A stretch of DNA of 43,159 nucleotides from assembly GCF_002561455.1 (NCBI RefSeq), contig NZ_NTUP01000006.1, forward strand, positions 1,181-44,339, written 5' to 3'. A model generated the notes under the pieces. The model saw only the letters and a list, made by a program, of their open reading frames with translations, was not told the origin of the DNA and searched no databases. Positions 24,966-34,088 of this stretch are shown one piece after another. A program made the translations under genes and the position numbers. The number at the start of each line of letters is the position of its first letter. Positions within the stretch are counted from its first letter, which is position 1. Source of the DNA: Bacillus sp. AFS015802 (lineage in GTDB: Bacteria > Bacillota > Bacilli > Bacillales > Bacillaceae_B).

Positions 24966-26158
24966 TGAATTGGAAGAGAGATATAATCGAAGATCCCTAT
25001 ATATCCTTGACGCTTGTCGTCCTTGTCATAGTCGGAGCAGCAAGTTTTTATGTGCAATCCTATGTCGGATTAGGTATTTTCTTATTGATGATCCTTTATT
25101 TCAGGGTGCATCAATGGTATCTGTCGAAGGTTGGAGAAGGCATCAGCGTTGGGAAGACGATGAGGAGATTAAGGCTGCATTGTGATGAGGAACAAAAGTG
25201 GGAATTTCAAATCCATAATAAAGGAATGTCCATTTTTGGTGCGACTTTAAAAATCACGTTTAAAGATATAGTCATTCCCACCATGCACACCTATACGACA
25301 GGCGTGGAGGACAGCATAGAGGTGTCTATTCCATTTTCCATCCGAAAAAATGATGAAGGAACCATCTCTATACCCGTTATAGGAAAAAGGAGGGGGTTAT
25401 GCAGGATTACCAAGATGCAGATAGAAATCCCTCATTTATTTGGAAGCGGAAAAGTTCTTTTGGATTTAGTGGATAATGTCCCGTCTACCATTATTGTATT
25501 TCCTGATACTTCCCCTGTTAAAATGGAAGAACAAAAGCTCACATGGAAGCAGGGGGATGTCCCCATTCAACATTCATTATTTCATGATGTTTTCCACCAG
25601 ATCGGGACCAGGGATTACGTTCAAGGGGACCGGTTCCAGGATGTTCATTGGAAGGCGACTGCCCGGACCGGGAGCCTTCAAACAAAAATTTATGCGCCTG
25701 CAACCCAAAAAGAGTGGATGATAGCGATCAACGTTTCCGATCGCTATGCCATTACAAATCAATTGGAAGAGATCATTATGTATGCTTCTTATATGATGAA
25801 ACTTGCAGTAGAACAAAATATCACTTTCTCCCTTGTCTTAAACGTGAGGTCGCAGGGGTTGACCCCTTATTATTACCTGCCGCCGGGAACGGGAAGGGTG
25901 CCCAGGCAAAAGGGAATGGAGCTGCTTTCTACGCTATCCACGGATGAATTTACGATCCCATTCCATATTGTCCTTAAGCATTTATCCCTTCGCAGATTAG
26001 TTCCTTCTGTTTTTATTACAGCAGGTATAATGGGAAAACAAGAAGAAGCGTTATTGTCAAATATAGAGAAGCAGAACATACAAGTCTATAAGTTGAGATT
26101 AGAACAAAAACAAGGAGTCGTCACATTATGGAATTCTTCGCTGAAAGTTCCTTCCTGA
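24965..26158 (+). CDS. yeaD: DUF58 domain protein (YeaD-like)
   Basis: 397 aa, GTG start overlapping the yeaC stop (TAGTG). Two membrane segments near the N-terminus (about 14-32 and 34-50), then an extracytoplasmic or cytosolic beta-rich part and the DUF58 motif RDYVQGDRFQDVHWKATAR (about 218-236). The family works with MoxR ATPases; molecular role unknown. No strong ribosome binding site of its own is needed with this coupling. Confidence 0.88.
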   Translation: MNWKRDIIEDPYISLTLVVLVIVGAASFYVQSYVGLGIFLLMILYFRVHQWYLSKVGEGISVGKTMRRLRLHCDEEQKWEFQIHNKGMSIFGATLKITFKDIVIPTMHTYTTGVEDSIEVSIPFSIRKNDEGTISIPVIGKRRGLCRITKMQIEIPHLFGSGKVLLDLVDNVPSTIIVFPDTSPVKMEEQKLTWKQGDVPIQHSLFHDVFHQIGTRDYVQGDRFQDVHWKATARTGSLQTKIYAPATQKEWMIAINVSDRYAITNQLEEIIMYASYMMKLAVEQNITFSLVLNVRSQGLTPYYYLPPGTGRVPRQKGMELLSTLSTDEFTIPFHIVLKHLSLRRLVPSVFITAGIMGKQEEALLSNIEKQNIQVYKLRLEQKQGVVTLWNSSLKVPS

Positions 26159-27384
26159 CCAAACATAAACAAATGCTCCTGGTGAAGTGGGGGCTATTAA
26201 TCGGTATTGATATTTTATTCGCCTTATTGACCATGACATTCTTATTTTCAAAAGGTGTAATGTTAAACAGCTATGTCCCTTCTCTTTTTATGACATTTAT
26301 CATCGTGATGGCGTTTCTGACATTAAGCGTGTTAAAACAATCGTTATATAAACTACTAATAGCACCACTCATCATTTCACTTGGCTTAAGTATCTACTTC
26401 TTTTCAAGCGCCTGGTGGGCGATATTGGCAGTTTTGGTTTTTTTACATTGGAGGATCACGGCCCATACCCAGAATGATGATTCATCCATTGAAGTGAGCA
26501 GTGGGTCCACTCTGATATTTTTAGTTATTGCGTCGGGTTCGTTATTGAGCGGGTCATTAAGGGATTTGGGTAATACGTATATCATCTATGGCCTGTTATT
26601 TGTTTTACTCTCTATCATCATCACGTTCACCCCGATGCAAAGAATGCTCAGTGAAGTGGGTAACGGTTCCAAAAAAGTACTCTTGAAACCTATTGGCCTG
26701 TGGTTATTGGTAACTTTGGCATGCGGTTTACTGGCAGTCATCAGCTCATTTGTAAGCAAGGGGATCTATTGGGGAGCAGAAAAGATATTCTGGGTGTTCT
26801 CGTTCTTGGTAGATCCGATTTATAATCTGCTAATCAAGATACAAGAATTTATCAGTGGCTGGGATGACCCTCAAAAGGGGGAAGGGAATGATGTTCAAAA
26901 GCAGGATTTTGGTGAATCTCAAACGTACGAGTTTAGTCAGGGGTTATCATTTTCATGGGTCAATGAAGTTCTATTGGGTTTGTTTGTTATAGCAGTCATC
27001 ATTTACTTGGTAAGGAAACGAAAGTCTTCCCTGCAGTTAACAGTTGATGAAGGGAGTTCTCCTGCATTCAGTACTCAAAAAATCATGGATACTAACGATG
27101 ATGAAGAAAAGGATGAATACTCCTATTCACAAGCACGGGACGCAATCCGGCTAGCGATGGAGAGTCTCGAGGAGGAAGCCTACAGGTATGAAGCCGGCAG
27201 ACTCCCGAATGAGAATGTTCAGATATGGTTCAACAGAATCGGACTAGGTGGGTCTGAAGCATTTTTCTCTCTTTATGAACGTGTTAGATACGGGCAATTC
27301 GTTCCAAGTCAGGAAGAAGTCAGTGACTTCACCAGGCAAATAGAAGTCCATATGGGTGAATTGAAAGATCGGAAAGAAAAATAG
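26128..27384 (+). CDS. DUF4129 membrane protein
   Basis: 418 aa, overlapping yeaD by 31 bases; AAGGAG lies before ATG 26128. Six or seven membrane segments, a short acidic loop, another segment near 280, and a C-terminal DUF4129 domain (about 330-410: QARDAIRLAMESLEEEAYRY, then PNENVQIWF). B. subtilis YebA in the same operon position is ~740 aa and has a transglutaminase-like domain before DUF4129; no such domain is present here. Last gene of the MoxR operon. Confidence 0.82.
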   Translation: MEFFAESSFLTKHKQMLLVKWGLLIGIDILFALLTMTFLFSKGVMLNSYVPSLFMTFIIVMAFLTLSVLKQSLYKLLIAPLIISLGLSIYFFSSAWWAILAVLVFLHWRITAHTQNDDSSIEVSSGSTLIFLVIASGSLLSGSLRDLGNTYIIYGLLFVLLSIIITFTPMQRMLSEVGNGSKKVLLKPIGLWLLVTLACGLLAVISSFVSKGIYWGAEKIFWVFSFLVDPIYNLLIKIQEFISGWDDPQKGEGNDVQKQDFGESQTYEFSQGLSFSWVNEVLLGLFVIAVIIYLVRKRKSSLQLTVDEGSSPAFSTQKIMDTNDDEEKDEYSYSQARDAIRLAMESLEEEAYRYEAGRLPNENVQIWFNRIGLGGSEAFFSLYERVRYGQFVPSQEEVSDFTRQIEVHMGELKDRKEK

Positions 27385-27385
27385 A

Positions 27386-27437
27386 AGAAGCCAATGCTTA
27401 CAGGCGCCGCTTACCTGTCTAGCATTGGCTTCTTTAA
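27386..27437 (+). terminator. terminator of the MoxR-DUF58-DUF4129 operon
   Basis: AGAAGCCAATGCT (27386-27398) pairs exactly with AGCATTGGCTTCT (27421-27433) around a 22-base loop with its own CAGG-CCTG stem; T-rich sequence follows. Confidence 0.9.
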
Positions 27438-27480
27438 TTTTTGTTGTGTAGGGTATGATATATGAAAGGAGGGGACGTCT

Positions 27481-28095
27481 ATGTTATTTGAATTACGGGA
27501 TGTGCACTTTAAAGATATTTTACATATTAAGGGGATGGACATATCTGAGCACAAGACGACCTGCCTGGTCGGGGAAAGTGGTGCCGGTAAATCCACGCTG
27601 TTGAAATTATTGAATAAAATGAATATACCAGACAGCGGACAGGTCTATTATAAGGAAAATCCCTTAGTGGGTACCGACCCTGTGAAACATAGGAGAGAGG
27701 CGGTCATGATTTCACAGGCACCTCTCCTGTTCGGTGAAACGGTGGAAGAGAATCTTCAGAAAGGGCTGATTTTTTCAGAAAAGCCCCTGGCAGGTCGCGA
27801 GGAGCTCATGAAGGTCCTGACCATTGTCAAGCTGGATAAGCCTTTGGATGCTTCTGCAGAACAGCTGTCTGGAGGAGAGAGACAGCGTTTGTCCCTCGGC
27901 AGGGTGCTATTGATGAAGCCTGCTGTCTATTTATTGGACGAGCCTACTTCGGCTTTGGATGAAGAAACTGAGATCGAAGTGATGAAAAGTTTTATTGAGT
28001 GTGCAAAAGGACACGGGGGGACCATCATCATGGTGACCCATTCTACAAATGTGGCAGAGCAATATGGTGAAGAAATCATTACCATTTCCAAATAA
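27481..28095 (+). CDS. fetA: ABC transporter ATP-binding protein (FetA-like)
   Basis: 204 aa ATPase. Walker A GESGAGKST (31-39), Q-loop region MISQAPLLF, signature LSGGERQR (129-136) and Walker B VYLLDEP (149-155). It pairs with the UPF0014 permease that starts 8 bases downstream, as E. coli FetA-FetB (YbbL-YbbM), an iron exporter linked to oxidative stress. Strong GGAGGGG ribosome binding site. The symbol is by analogy. Confidence 0.85.
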   Translation: MLFELRDVHFKDILHIKGMDISEHKTTCLVGESGAGKSTLLKLLNKMNIPDSGQVYYKENPLVGTDPVKHRREAVMISQAPLLFGETVEENLQKGLIFSEKPLAGREELMKVLTIVKLDKPLDASAEQLSGGERQRLSLGRVLLMKPAVYLLDEPTSALDEETEIEVMKSFIECAKGHGGTIIMVTHSTNVAEQYGEEIITISK

Positions 28096-28102
28096 GGGGG
28101 GA

Positions 28103-28891
28103 ATGAAGGTGGATAAAGGAATCATCGACATAGAATTATGGAGGTTTATTGCAGCATATGTTTTTGTCCTTCTCTTGTTATTCATCGTGAAATGGAGGGG
28201 GATATCCAGGGAAAAGCAGATCATCCTCGCTTCCTTCCGGATGACCGTTCAACTAATCCTCGCAGGTTACATCCTTACATATATCTTTGATCATCCGAGC
28301 CCATGGCTTACCTTGAGTATCATATTGATAATGGAGGCATTTGCGATCAGGAATATATTCAAGCAGGTTAAGTATGACATGGATCCTAAACTGAAAGGGA
28401 TCGCGTCCTTATCTTTATTCATAGGGACACTGATCAGTTTGTTCTATTTCAATATGGTTGTCATCCATTTCTCCCCGTGGTTTGATCCAAGATATTTCAT
28501 TCCGATCGCGGGGATGATCGTTGGGAACTCCATGACGGGTATCACACTGGGAATTAACACACTATTGGGTGGATTAAAAGATCAACGAGATAAAGTGGAG
28601 GGGGCCTTGATGCTGGGGGCAACCCCGAAAGCAGCATCCAAGACCTATGTGGATAATGCGTTTGATTCTGCCATCCTGCCTACCCTTAATAATATGCTGG
28701 GTATGGGCATCATTTTTTTACCCGGGATGATGACAGGGCAAATTCTTTCGGGAATCAGTCCTTTGGTGGCCATTGAATACCAGATTGCGATCCTGTTAGG
28801 GATAGTCGGGAGTGTTGCGTTGACGGTGGTCCTGTTTATTTTATTAGGATATAAGCAATTATTTACAAAAGATGCCCAATTGAATATCTAA
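28103..28891 (+). CDS. fetB: UPF0014 ABC permease (FetB-like)
   Basis: 262 aa from ATG 28103; the ribosome binding site GGGGGG sits only 2 bases before it, so GTG 28109 (260 aa) is at least as likely. About seven membrane segments, with the family motifs AFAIRNIFKQVKYD, GMIVGNSMTGITLG and EGALMLGATP. It forms the membrane part of the FetAB exporter with the preceding ATPase. Confidence 0.87.
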   Translation: MKVDKGIIDIELWRFIAAYVFVLLLLFIVKWRGISREKQIILASFRMTVQLILAGYILTYIFDHPSPWLTLSIILIMEAFAIRNIFKQVKYDMDPKLKGIASLSLFIGTLISLFYFNMVVIHFSPWFDPRYFIPIAGMIVGNSMTGITLGINTLLGGLKDQRDKVEGALMLGATPKAASKTYVDNAFDSAILPTLNNMLGMGIIFLPGMMTGQILSGISPLVAIEYQIAILLGIVGSVALTVVLFILLGYKQLFTKDAQLNI

Positions 28892-28976
28892 TCCCGTTTA
28901 TATAGAGCTTCCCCGTTCTAATCTAGTTTCTAAGGCATATGATAGAGAAAGAATGATAGGAAGGGGAGAGTTCTAT

Positions 28977-29240
28977 ATGAAGTACGAAACAGAGCAGGCC
29001 CTGCGTGTGAAAAGCCTGGTCATGGATGTAATGGAAGAGTTAATGAAGGATGAAGGGGAAAGAAGCGCCCAGGAATTGAAGCAGCTCTCAGAATTATTTT
29101 CCAGATGTATCTGTGATTTGGTGAATGTGTATACAAACACCTCGGAAGATCATGAGATGACGTTAAAAGGAACCGTGATCAAAGCCAAAATCGGCTATAA
29201 TCTAATGAAACCCTCATCAAAAATGGTAGGAAAAGAATAG
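28977..29240 (+). CDS. hypothetical protein
   Basis: 87 aa from ATG 28977, 8 bases after AAGGGGAG; in-frame codons before it overlap the ribosome binding site. Mostly helical, with a central LKQLSELFSRCICDLVNVY and a basic C-terminus. No domain recognised. Sits between fetB and the ptsH promoter region. Confidence 0.7.
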   Translation: MKYETEQALRVKSLVMDVMEELMKDEGERSAQELKQLSELFSRCICDLVNVYTNTSEDHEMTLKGTVIKAKIGYNLMKPSSKMVGKE

Positions 29241-29487
29241 TATGTCAAGGAAGAAACTGACTCATACTAAAGATTCCATCCCTTTATTGGATTGGTGTCT
29301 GCTATGGTCGGTTTTTTGTTTGTCACTGACAAAAAATCAGCAAATTTTACATAAATAGGTTCATAACAGTGGCAAATTAATGAAATACTAAAAAAATCAA
29401 GCTTTACAATTGTGTATCTCTTCATTGCATGCTATTCTTTTTTATTGAACAGCTTTATAGGAACAATGGATTAATCACTAGAAATAG

Positions 29488-29516
29488 TTGACGTTTTCTT
29501 CATAATCCATTACTTT
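29488..29516 (+). promoter_or_regulatory. candidate promoter of ptsHI
   Basis: TTGACG (29488-29493), 17-base spacer, TACTTT (29511-29516), about 45 bases before ptsH. The rest of the 319-base gap (29241-29487) is AT-rich with no ORF and no recognisable GlcT antiterminator (RAT) element. Confidence 0.45.
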
Positions 29517-29559
29517 TATGAAGCAACCAAAAACAAGATAAATTAAGGAGTCGATTCAC

Positions 29560-29826
29560 ATGGCACAAAAAACATTTACAGTTACAGCTGAAACAGGAAT
29601 TCATGCTCGTCCGGCAACTCTACTAGTTCAAACGGCAAGCAAATTCGACAGCGATGTACATCTAGAATACAAAGAAAAGAAAGTTAACTTAAAATCAATC
29701 ATGGGTGTTATGTCTTTAGGTGTTGGTAAGGGTGCAGAAATCACAATCATTACTGAAGGTAGTGACGAAGAGGAAGCGTTAAACAGCTTACAAGAAACAT
29801 TGAACAAAGAAGGTTTAGCTGAGTAA
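29560..29826 (+). CDS. ptsH: phosphocarrier protein HPr
   Basis: 88 aa. H15 in TGIHARPAT takes phosphate from enzyme I and passes it to sugar-specific EII proteins. S46 in [12 protein letters not shown] is the site used by HPr kinase, making HPr-Ser-P the CcpA corepressor. Ribosome binding site AAGGAG. Its TAA overlaps the ptsI start by one base. Codon use is strongly biased, as for a highly expressed gene. Confidence 0.98.
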   Translation: MAQKTFTVTAETGIHARPATLLVQTASKFDSDVHLEYKEKKVNLKSIMGVMSLGVGKGAEITIITEGSDEEEALNSLQETLNKEGLAE

Positions 29827-31547
29827 TGTCAAGTCTCTTAAAAGGAATTGCGGCATCAAATGGTATCGCCATCGCGAAAGCGTATCGCTTAGTTGAACCT
29901 GACCTAAGCTTTGAAAAGAAAAACGTAGACAATGCTGAACAGGAAGTAACACGCTTCCAGGAAGCCATTGCCACGTCTAAATCGGAGCTTGAAGCGATCC
30001 GTGATAAAGCGAGAGTTGATTTAGGGGAAGACAAAGCCCAAATCTTTGAAGCGCATCTTCTTGTCTTAAGCGATCCAGAACTACTTACACCAATTGAAGA
30101 CAAAGTCAAATCAGAAAATGTAAACGCTGAATTCGCCCTTAAAGAAACAGCGGATATGTTCGTTTCCATGTTTGAATCAATGGATAATGAATACATGAAA
30201 GAACGTGCGGCAGATATTCGCGACGTGACAAAACGTATTCTTTCACACTTGTTGGGTGTACAAATTGCGAACCCTAGCATGGTGACTGAAGAGGTTATTG
30301 TGATTGCAGAGGACCTTACTCCTTCTGACACGGCGCAATTGAACCGTGAATTTGTAAAAGGATTCACAACTGATATCGGTGGAAGAACGTCTCACTCGGC
30401 CATCATGGCCCGTTCAATGGAGATTCCGGCTGTAGTGGGGACAAAATCCATTACTTCCTCTGTTGAAAATGGTGACATGATCATCGTTGACGGATTAAAT
30501 GGAGAAGTACATATTAATCCGACTCCGGAAGTGATCGAACAGTATAAAAAAGAGCATGCCCGTTATGAAGAACAAAAAGCCGAATGGGCAAAGCTTGTAA
30601 ACGAACCGACGGTATCCAAGGATGGGGAGCATGTTGAACTTGCTGCCAACATCGGGACACCTAAAGATCTTGAAGGGGTGAAGAATCACGGCGGTGAAGG
30701 TGTAGGTCTGTATCGTACAGAATTCCTATACATGGGTCGTGACGAATTACCTTCTGAAGACGAACAATTTGAGGCTTATAAGGCTGTATTAGAGGGTATG
30801 GAAGGGAAACCTGTAGTGGTCCGGACTCTAGATATAGGTGGAGATAAGGAACTTCCTTACCTGAATCTGCCTAAAGAAATGAACCCGTTCCTTGGGTATC
30901 GTGCGATCCGTCTTTGTTTGGATGAGCAGGATATTTTCCGTACTCAGCTTAGAGCGCTATTAAAGGCAAGTCCGTTTGGAAACCTGAAAGTCATGTTCCC
31001 GATGATTTCAAACCTTCAAGAGTTCAGAGAAGCGAAAGCCATCCTTGAAGAAGAGAAAAAAGCTCTTCTTGAAAATGGGACAAACGTAGCGGATCATATT
31101 GAAGTGGGAATCATGGTCGAGATTCCTTCAACTGCTGTCATGGCAGATGTATTTGCCAAGGAAGTTGATTTCTTCTCGATCGGAACCAATGATCTGATTC
31201 AGTACACAATGGCTGCCGACCGCATGAACGAGCGTGTTTCCTACTTATATCAACCGTATAATCCTGCCATTTTACGCCTTGTGAAAATGGTGATTGACGC
31301 GGCTCATAAAGAAGGGAAATGGGCAGGTATGTGTGGAGAAATGGCTGGAGATGAGATTGCAGTACCGATCCTTCTTGGATTAGGCCTGGATGAGTTCTCT
31401 ATGAGTGCTACATCCATTTTACGCGCACGTTCTCAAATCCGTCAGTTGAACCGTGCTGAAATGAAGGATCTTGCTGAACAGGCACTGCAATTAGACACCA
31501 ATGATGCAGTCATTTCACTCGTGAAAAAAGCTACATCAATGGAGTAA
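29826..31547 (+). CDS. ptsI: phosphoenolpyruvate-protein phosphotransferase (enzyme I)
   Basis: 573 aa. Autophosphorylates from PEP on H190 ([21 protein letters not shown] region) and hands the phosphate to HPr. The C-terminal PEP-binding barrel has [27 protein letters not shown] and the active-site cysteine in GMCGEMAGD. Full length for the family. Translationally coupled to ptsH. Confidence 0.98.
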   Translation: MSSLLKGIAASNGIAIAKAYRLVEPDLSFEKKNVDNAEQEVTRFQEAIATSKSELEAIRDKARVDLGEDKAQIFEAHLLVLSDPELLTPIEDKVKSENVNAEFALKETADMFVSMFESMDNEYMKERAADIRDVTKRILSHLLGVQIANPSMVTEEVIVIAEDLTPSDTAQLNREFVKGFTTDIGGRTSHSAIMARSMEIPAVVGTKSITSSVENGDMIIVDGLNGEVHINPTPEVIEQYKKEHARYEEQKAEWAKLVNEPTVSKDGEHVELAANIGTPKDLEGVKNHGGEGVGLYRTEFLYMGRDELPSEDEQFEAYKAVLEGMEGKPVVVRTLDIGGDKELPYLNLPKEMNPFLGYRAIRLCLDEQDIFRTQLRALLKASPFGNLKVMFPMISNLQEFREAKAILEEEKKALLENGTNVADHIEVGIMVEIPSTAVMADVFAKEVDFFSIGTNDLIQYTMAADRMNERVSYLYQPYNPAILRLVKMVIDAAHKEGKWAGMCGEMAGDEIAVPILLGLGLDEFSMSATSILRARSQIRQLNRAEMKDLAEQALQLDTNDAVISLVKKATSME

Positions 31548-31590
31548 TTTTATGTTTATATGGTGGAAATGAGGGTAATATATTTGTGAA

Positions 31591-31618
31591 GAATAAGGCA
31601 CACCCTTTGGGCCTATTC
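31591..31618. terminator. weak terminator between ptsI and the GNAT gene
   Basis: GAATAAGGC (31591-31599) pairs with GCCTATTC (31611-31618) with a one-base bulge. No clear T run on either side, so only a moderate call. Confidence 0.45.
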
Positions 31619-31622
31619 ATTC

Positions 31623-32366
31623 TCATTTCCCCCTTTTTAGTGGATTGAAGGAACGTATGGTTCTTTCAATCCCTTTTTCTTTTTCACCGGATACATCCAG
31701 TGAATGTTTAAAGGGGTTCTGCCATTCCATTAACACCCCGTAGTCACAGGATTCTTCATCCTCAAGATACCCTTTGACTGCTGTTAAGGGTGTACGTCCT
31801 GTCTGAAGAAGGAATGTAATGACGGGATCCTTATACTCTCCGCTCGTCAATTTCTCTATATATTCTTCAATGGAGAAATGTTTGGCCACTTTATGATAGG
31901 TGGGAATCCGACCTCCTCCAAGCAGCCTGTCCAATTGTAAATGAACCACAATCTCGAAACTTGCGTTCATCAGAACCTTCCCAAGCTTAAATCCCCTAAA
32001 CTCAGGGTCGATACATAAATCCACCACATACAATGTATCTCCATTTTCATTGTGAGTCCTTATGTATCCATGGTCAGTTATATCTTCCCACGTATGCTGC
32101 GGTTTTAATGGATCGAAGTCGACGATTAAACTGGTCATACTACCAGCAAATTTCCCGTCTATTTCCACACATAATGCACCAAGAGGAAAATGAATGAGAT
32201 GATGGGCAAGCTGGTCTTTGTTCCACAACAGCTCTGATGGGAAAGGCGGTGGAAAAGCACACCTTTGGAGAGATATCAGATCATTGAAATCTTCTTTGCT
32301 GTAATTTCGGATGACAGCTTTATGAATATGGCTGTTTCTGAAGACATATTGTTCTTTCATATACAT
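31623..32366 (-). CDS. GNAT-family N-acetyltransferase
   Basis: 247 aa from ATG 32366 after AGAGGT; an in-frame codon 27 bases upstream lacks a site. GNAT core about residues 25-180: VIRNYSKEDFNDLISLQRCAF-type start, LYVVDLCIDPEFRGFKLGK, which holds the acetyl-CoA loop (RGFKLGK), then a family-specific C-terminal extension. Substrate unknown. Its promoter carries a cre-like site, suggesting glucose repression. Confidence 0.83.
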   Translation of the reverse strand: MYMKEQYVFRNSHIHKAVIRNYSKEDFNDLISLQRCAFPPPFPSELLWNKDQLAHHLIHFPLGALCVEIDGKFAGSMTSLIVDFDPLKPQHTWEDITDHGYIRTHNENGDTLYVVDLCIDPEFRGFKLGKVLMNASFEIVVHLQLDRLLGGGRIPTYHKVAKHFSIEEYIEKLTSGEYKDPVITFLLQTGRTPLTAVKGYLEDEESCDYGVLMEWQNPFKHSLDVSGEKEKGIERTIRSFNPLKRGK

Positions 32367-32399
32367 GTTAGAACCTCTTCTCTCAGAATTCACTTGTTC

Positions 32400-32428
32400 A
32401 TTATACGTTATGAAAGCGCTTTTTTAAA
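32400..32428 (-). promoter_or_regulatory. promoter of the GNAT gene
   Basis: Minus-strand TATAAT (32400-32405), 17-base spacer, TTTAAA (32423-32428): perfect -10 and a 4/6 -35. Confidence 0.65.
32411..32424. promoter_or_regulatory. candidate cre (CcpA) site
   Basis: TGAAAGCGCTTTTT matches the cre consensus TGWAANCGNTNWCA except in the last two bases. It covers the spacer and the edge of the -35 box of the GNAT promoter, a position where CcpA normally represses. Confidence 0.5.
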
Positions 32429-32572
32429 GTGTTTTACTGAAATAACTTTTACTCTAAAGAAAAAAATAAAATTTTTAAAAAGATCGGTTTATCATTTTGA
32501 AAAGCGGGTATTCTATAACTAAGCATGAAATTGGAGATTAATTTCTCACTAACACCCCCTTTTCCTTTTTTT

Positions 32573-32608
32573 GAACTAGCCCAGTTAACTGTGCTAGTTC
32601 TTTTTTTT
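32573..32608 (+). terminator. orphan plus-strand terminator
   Basis: GAACTAGC (32573-32580) and GCTAGTTC (32593-32600) enclose CAGTTAACTG, followed by eight T. No plus-strand gene was found between the divergent GNAT promoter and this point. The rest of 32429-32647 is AT-rich and empty. Confidence 0.88.
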
Positions 32609-32711
32609 GTCTGAAAATAAGTCGATTGAATAGCACTCAAGGAGAAGATGAATAATAAAGGTATGCTCATCCATCAAAAGGATAAGCAGTACATTAAAGG
32701 GGTGCTGAACA

Positions 32712-32888
32712 GTGGCAAAACGGACAAAAAAGAATGATCCTCAACAGAAAAATAAAAAAGGCTTCGATTCTTCCAAGATCAATGCGGAATTTGCCAATGA
32801 GATAGGAAGCGCGGCAACAAATAAAATCCACAACGACAAAGCAAAAAAAGAAAAAGCATCTAAAAACAACGGTGAATATAAAGGGTAA
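32712..32888 (+). CDS. SASP-like small spore protein candidate
   Basis: 58 aa from GTG 32712, 7 bases after AAGGGGTG. Lysine- and asparagine-rich, no hydrophobic segment. Contains INAEFANEIGSA: EFANE resembles the EFASE/EFANE segments of gamma-type SASP and SspO, where the spore protease GPR cuts in the SspE type. I infer a minor spore core protein; a sporulation promoter was not identified. Ends just before a strong hairpin shared with patA. Confidence 0.6.
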   Translation: MAKRTKKNDPQQKNKKGFDSSKINAEFANEIGSAATNKIHNDKAKKEKASKNNGEYKG

Positions 32889-32893
32889 AGAAG

Positions 32894-32931
32894 AAAAAAA
32901 GGGACGGACCTTGCTTAGCAAGGTCCGTCCC
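32894..32931 (-). terminator. terminator of patA
   Basis: GGGACGGACCTTGC (32901-32914) pairs exactly with GCAAGGTCCGTCCC (32918-32931). On the minus strand seven T follow, so it mainly serves patA; on the plus side the T run is poor. Confidence 0.9.
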
Positions 32932-32936
32932 TCTTG

Positions 32937-34088
32937 TCAGGGTTGAATGAAGGATTCGATACGGTCAAGACCTTCTGAGAGCTCTTCAAGAGAGCAGGCA
33001 TAGGATAAGCGGAAGTATCCTTCGCCGAGTGGGGAGAAGGCATCCCCGGGAACGACAGCGACCTTTTTCTCTTGGGCGAGGGCCAACGAAAAATCAAAGG
33101 AACTCAAAAGAATCCGATCCGGAATCTTCACGAAAAAGTAGAAGGCACCATCAGGTTTGACAATTCCTTCAAATCCCATCCCCACCAAACGGTCGTATAC
33201 AAAGTCCCTTCGTTTTTTATATTCTTTCTTCATGTCTACCGCATCATCTTTTCCAATCGTAAGAGCTTCATACGCTGCTTTTTGTGAGACGGAAGAAGCA
33301 CAGGATACATTGTACTGATGAACCTTCAGAAGATGTTTGGAGATCGATTCCGGAGCGAACACGAGCCCGATCCTCCAACCGGTCATGCTATGTGATTTCG
33401 ATAAACCATTGACGACGATGGTTTGTTCCCTTAAATATTCAGCAATTGAATGGTGGGATCCGTCAAAGGTAAGTTCACTATAAATCTCATCAGCAAGCAC
33501 AAAGATCTTTCTGTTTCTAAGCAAGTCGGCAATCTCTTTTAACTCATCTTTAGATAGGCTTACCCCGGTTGGATTGGATGGATAAGGCAATATGACACAT
33601 TTTGTTGAAGGCGTTAAGCTCTTTTCAATAAGAGAGGCATCCAGTTTAAACTCATTTTGTGTGATATCGATATGTACGGGATTAGCACCACAAAGTGTAA
33701 TGATCGGCTCATAGCCAGGGTATACGGGGCCCGGGATCAGGCAGTCATCGCCTTCAGAGAGGATGGTTCTAAGGATGACATCGATCCCTTGAGAGGCGCC
33801 ATTTGTGACTATGACTTCATTTGCAGGGTTATAATGAAGATTATATTTTTCTTTTACATAGGAAGACGCTGCTTCCCGTAATTCAGGAAATCCTGCATTA
33901 TGGGTATAGGAAGTGAAGTCATCATCAATGGCAGCCTTACCCGCTTCTTTAATATGTTGAGGGGTAGTGAAATCAGGCTGACCGATCGTAAGGGAAATCA
34001 TTCCGTCTATCCCTGCCACCATGTTGAAAAACTTTCGTATACCTGAAATCTGGATATCCTTGACACGAGGGTTAATATACTGTTCCAA
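32937..34088 (-). CDS. patA: aminotransferase A (PatA)
   Basis: 383 aa from TTG 34088, 6 bases after AGTAGGTG; a GTG at 34097 is part of that site, and the TTG start aligns with the recalled B. subtilis N-terminus. Class I PLP enzyme: SLTIGQPDFTTP, PYPSNPTGVSLS, cofactor lysine in NGLSKSHSMTGWR (about K231). In B. subtilis PatA is an N-acetyl-L,L-diaminopimelate-type aminotransferase working in lysine/DAP synthesis, and lies close to cheV as here. Confidence 0.92.
   Translation of the reverse strand: MEQYINPRVKDIQISGIRKFFNMVAGIDGMISLTIGQPDFTTPQHIKEAGKAAIDDDFTSYTHNAGFPELREAASSYVKEKYNLHYNPANEVIVTNGASQGIDVILRTILSEGDDCLIPGPVYPGYEPIITLCGANPVHIDITQNEFKLDASLIEKSLTPSTKCVILPYPSNPTGVSLSKDELKEIADLLRNRKIFVLADEIYSELTFDGSHHSIAEYLREQTIVVNGLSKSHSMTGWRIGLVFAPESISKHLLKVHQYNVSCASSVSQKAAYEALTIGKDDAVDMKKEYKKRRDFVYDRLVGMGFEGIVKPDGAFYFFVKIPDRILLSSFDFSLALAQEKKVAVVPGDAFSPLGEGYFRLSYACSLEELSEGLDRIESFIQP

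Noticed and set aside
29750..30367. 205-codon minus-strand frame over ptsH-ptsI
   Set aside because: Serine/arginine-rich antisense product caused by the biased codon use of ptsI; no ribosome binding site.
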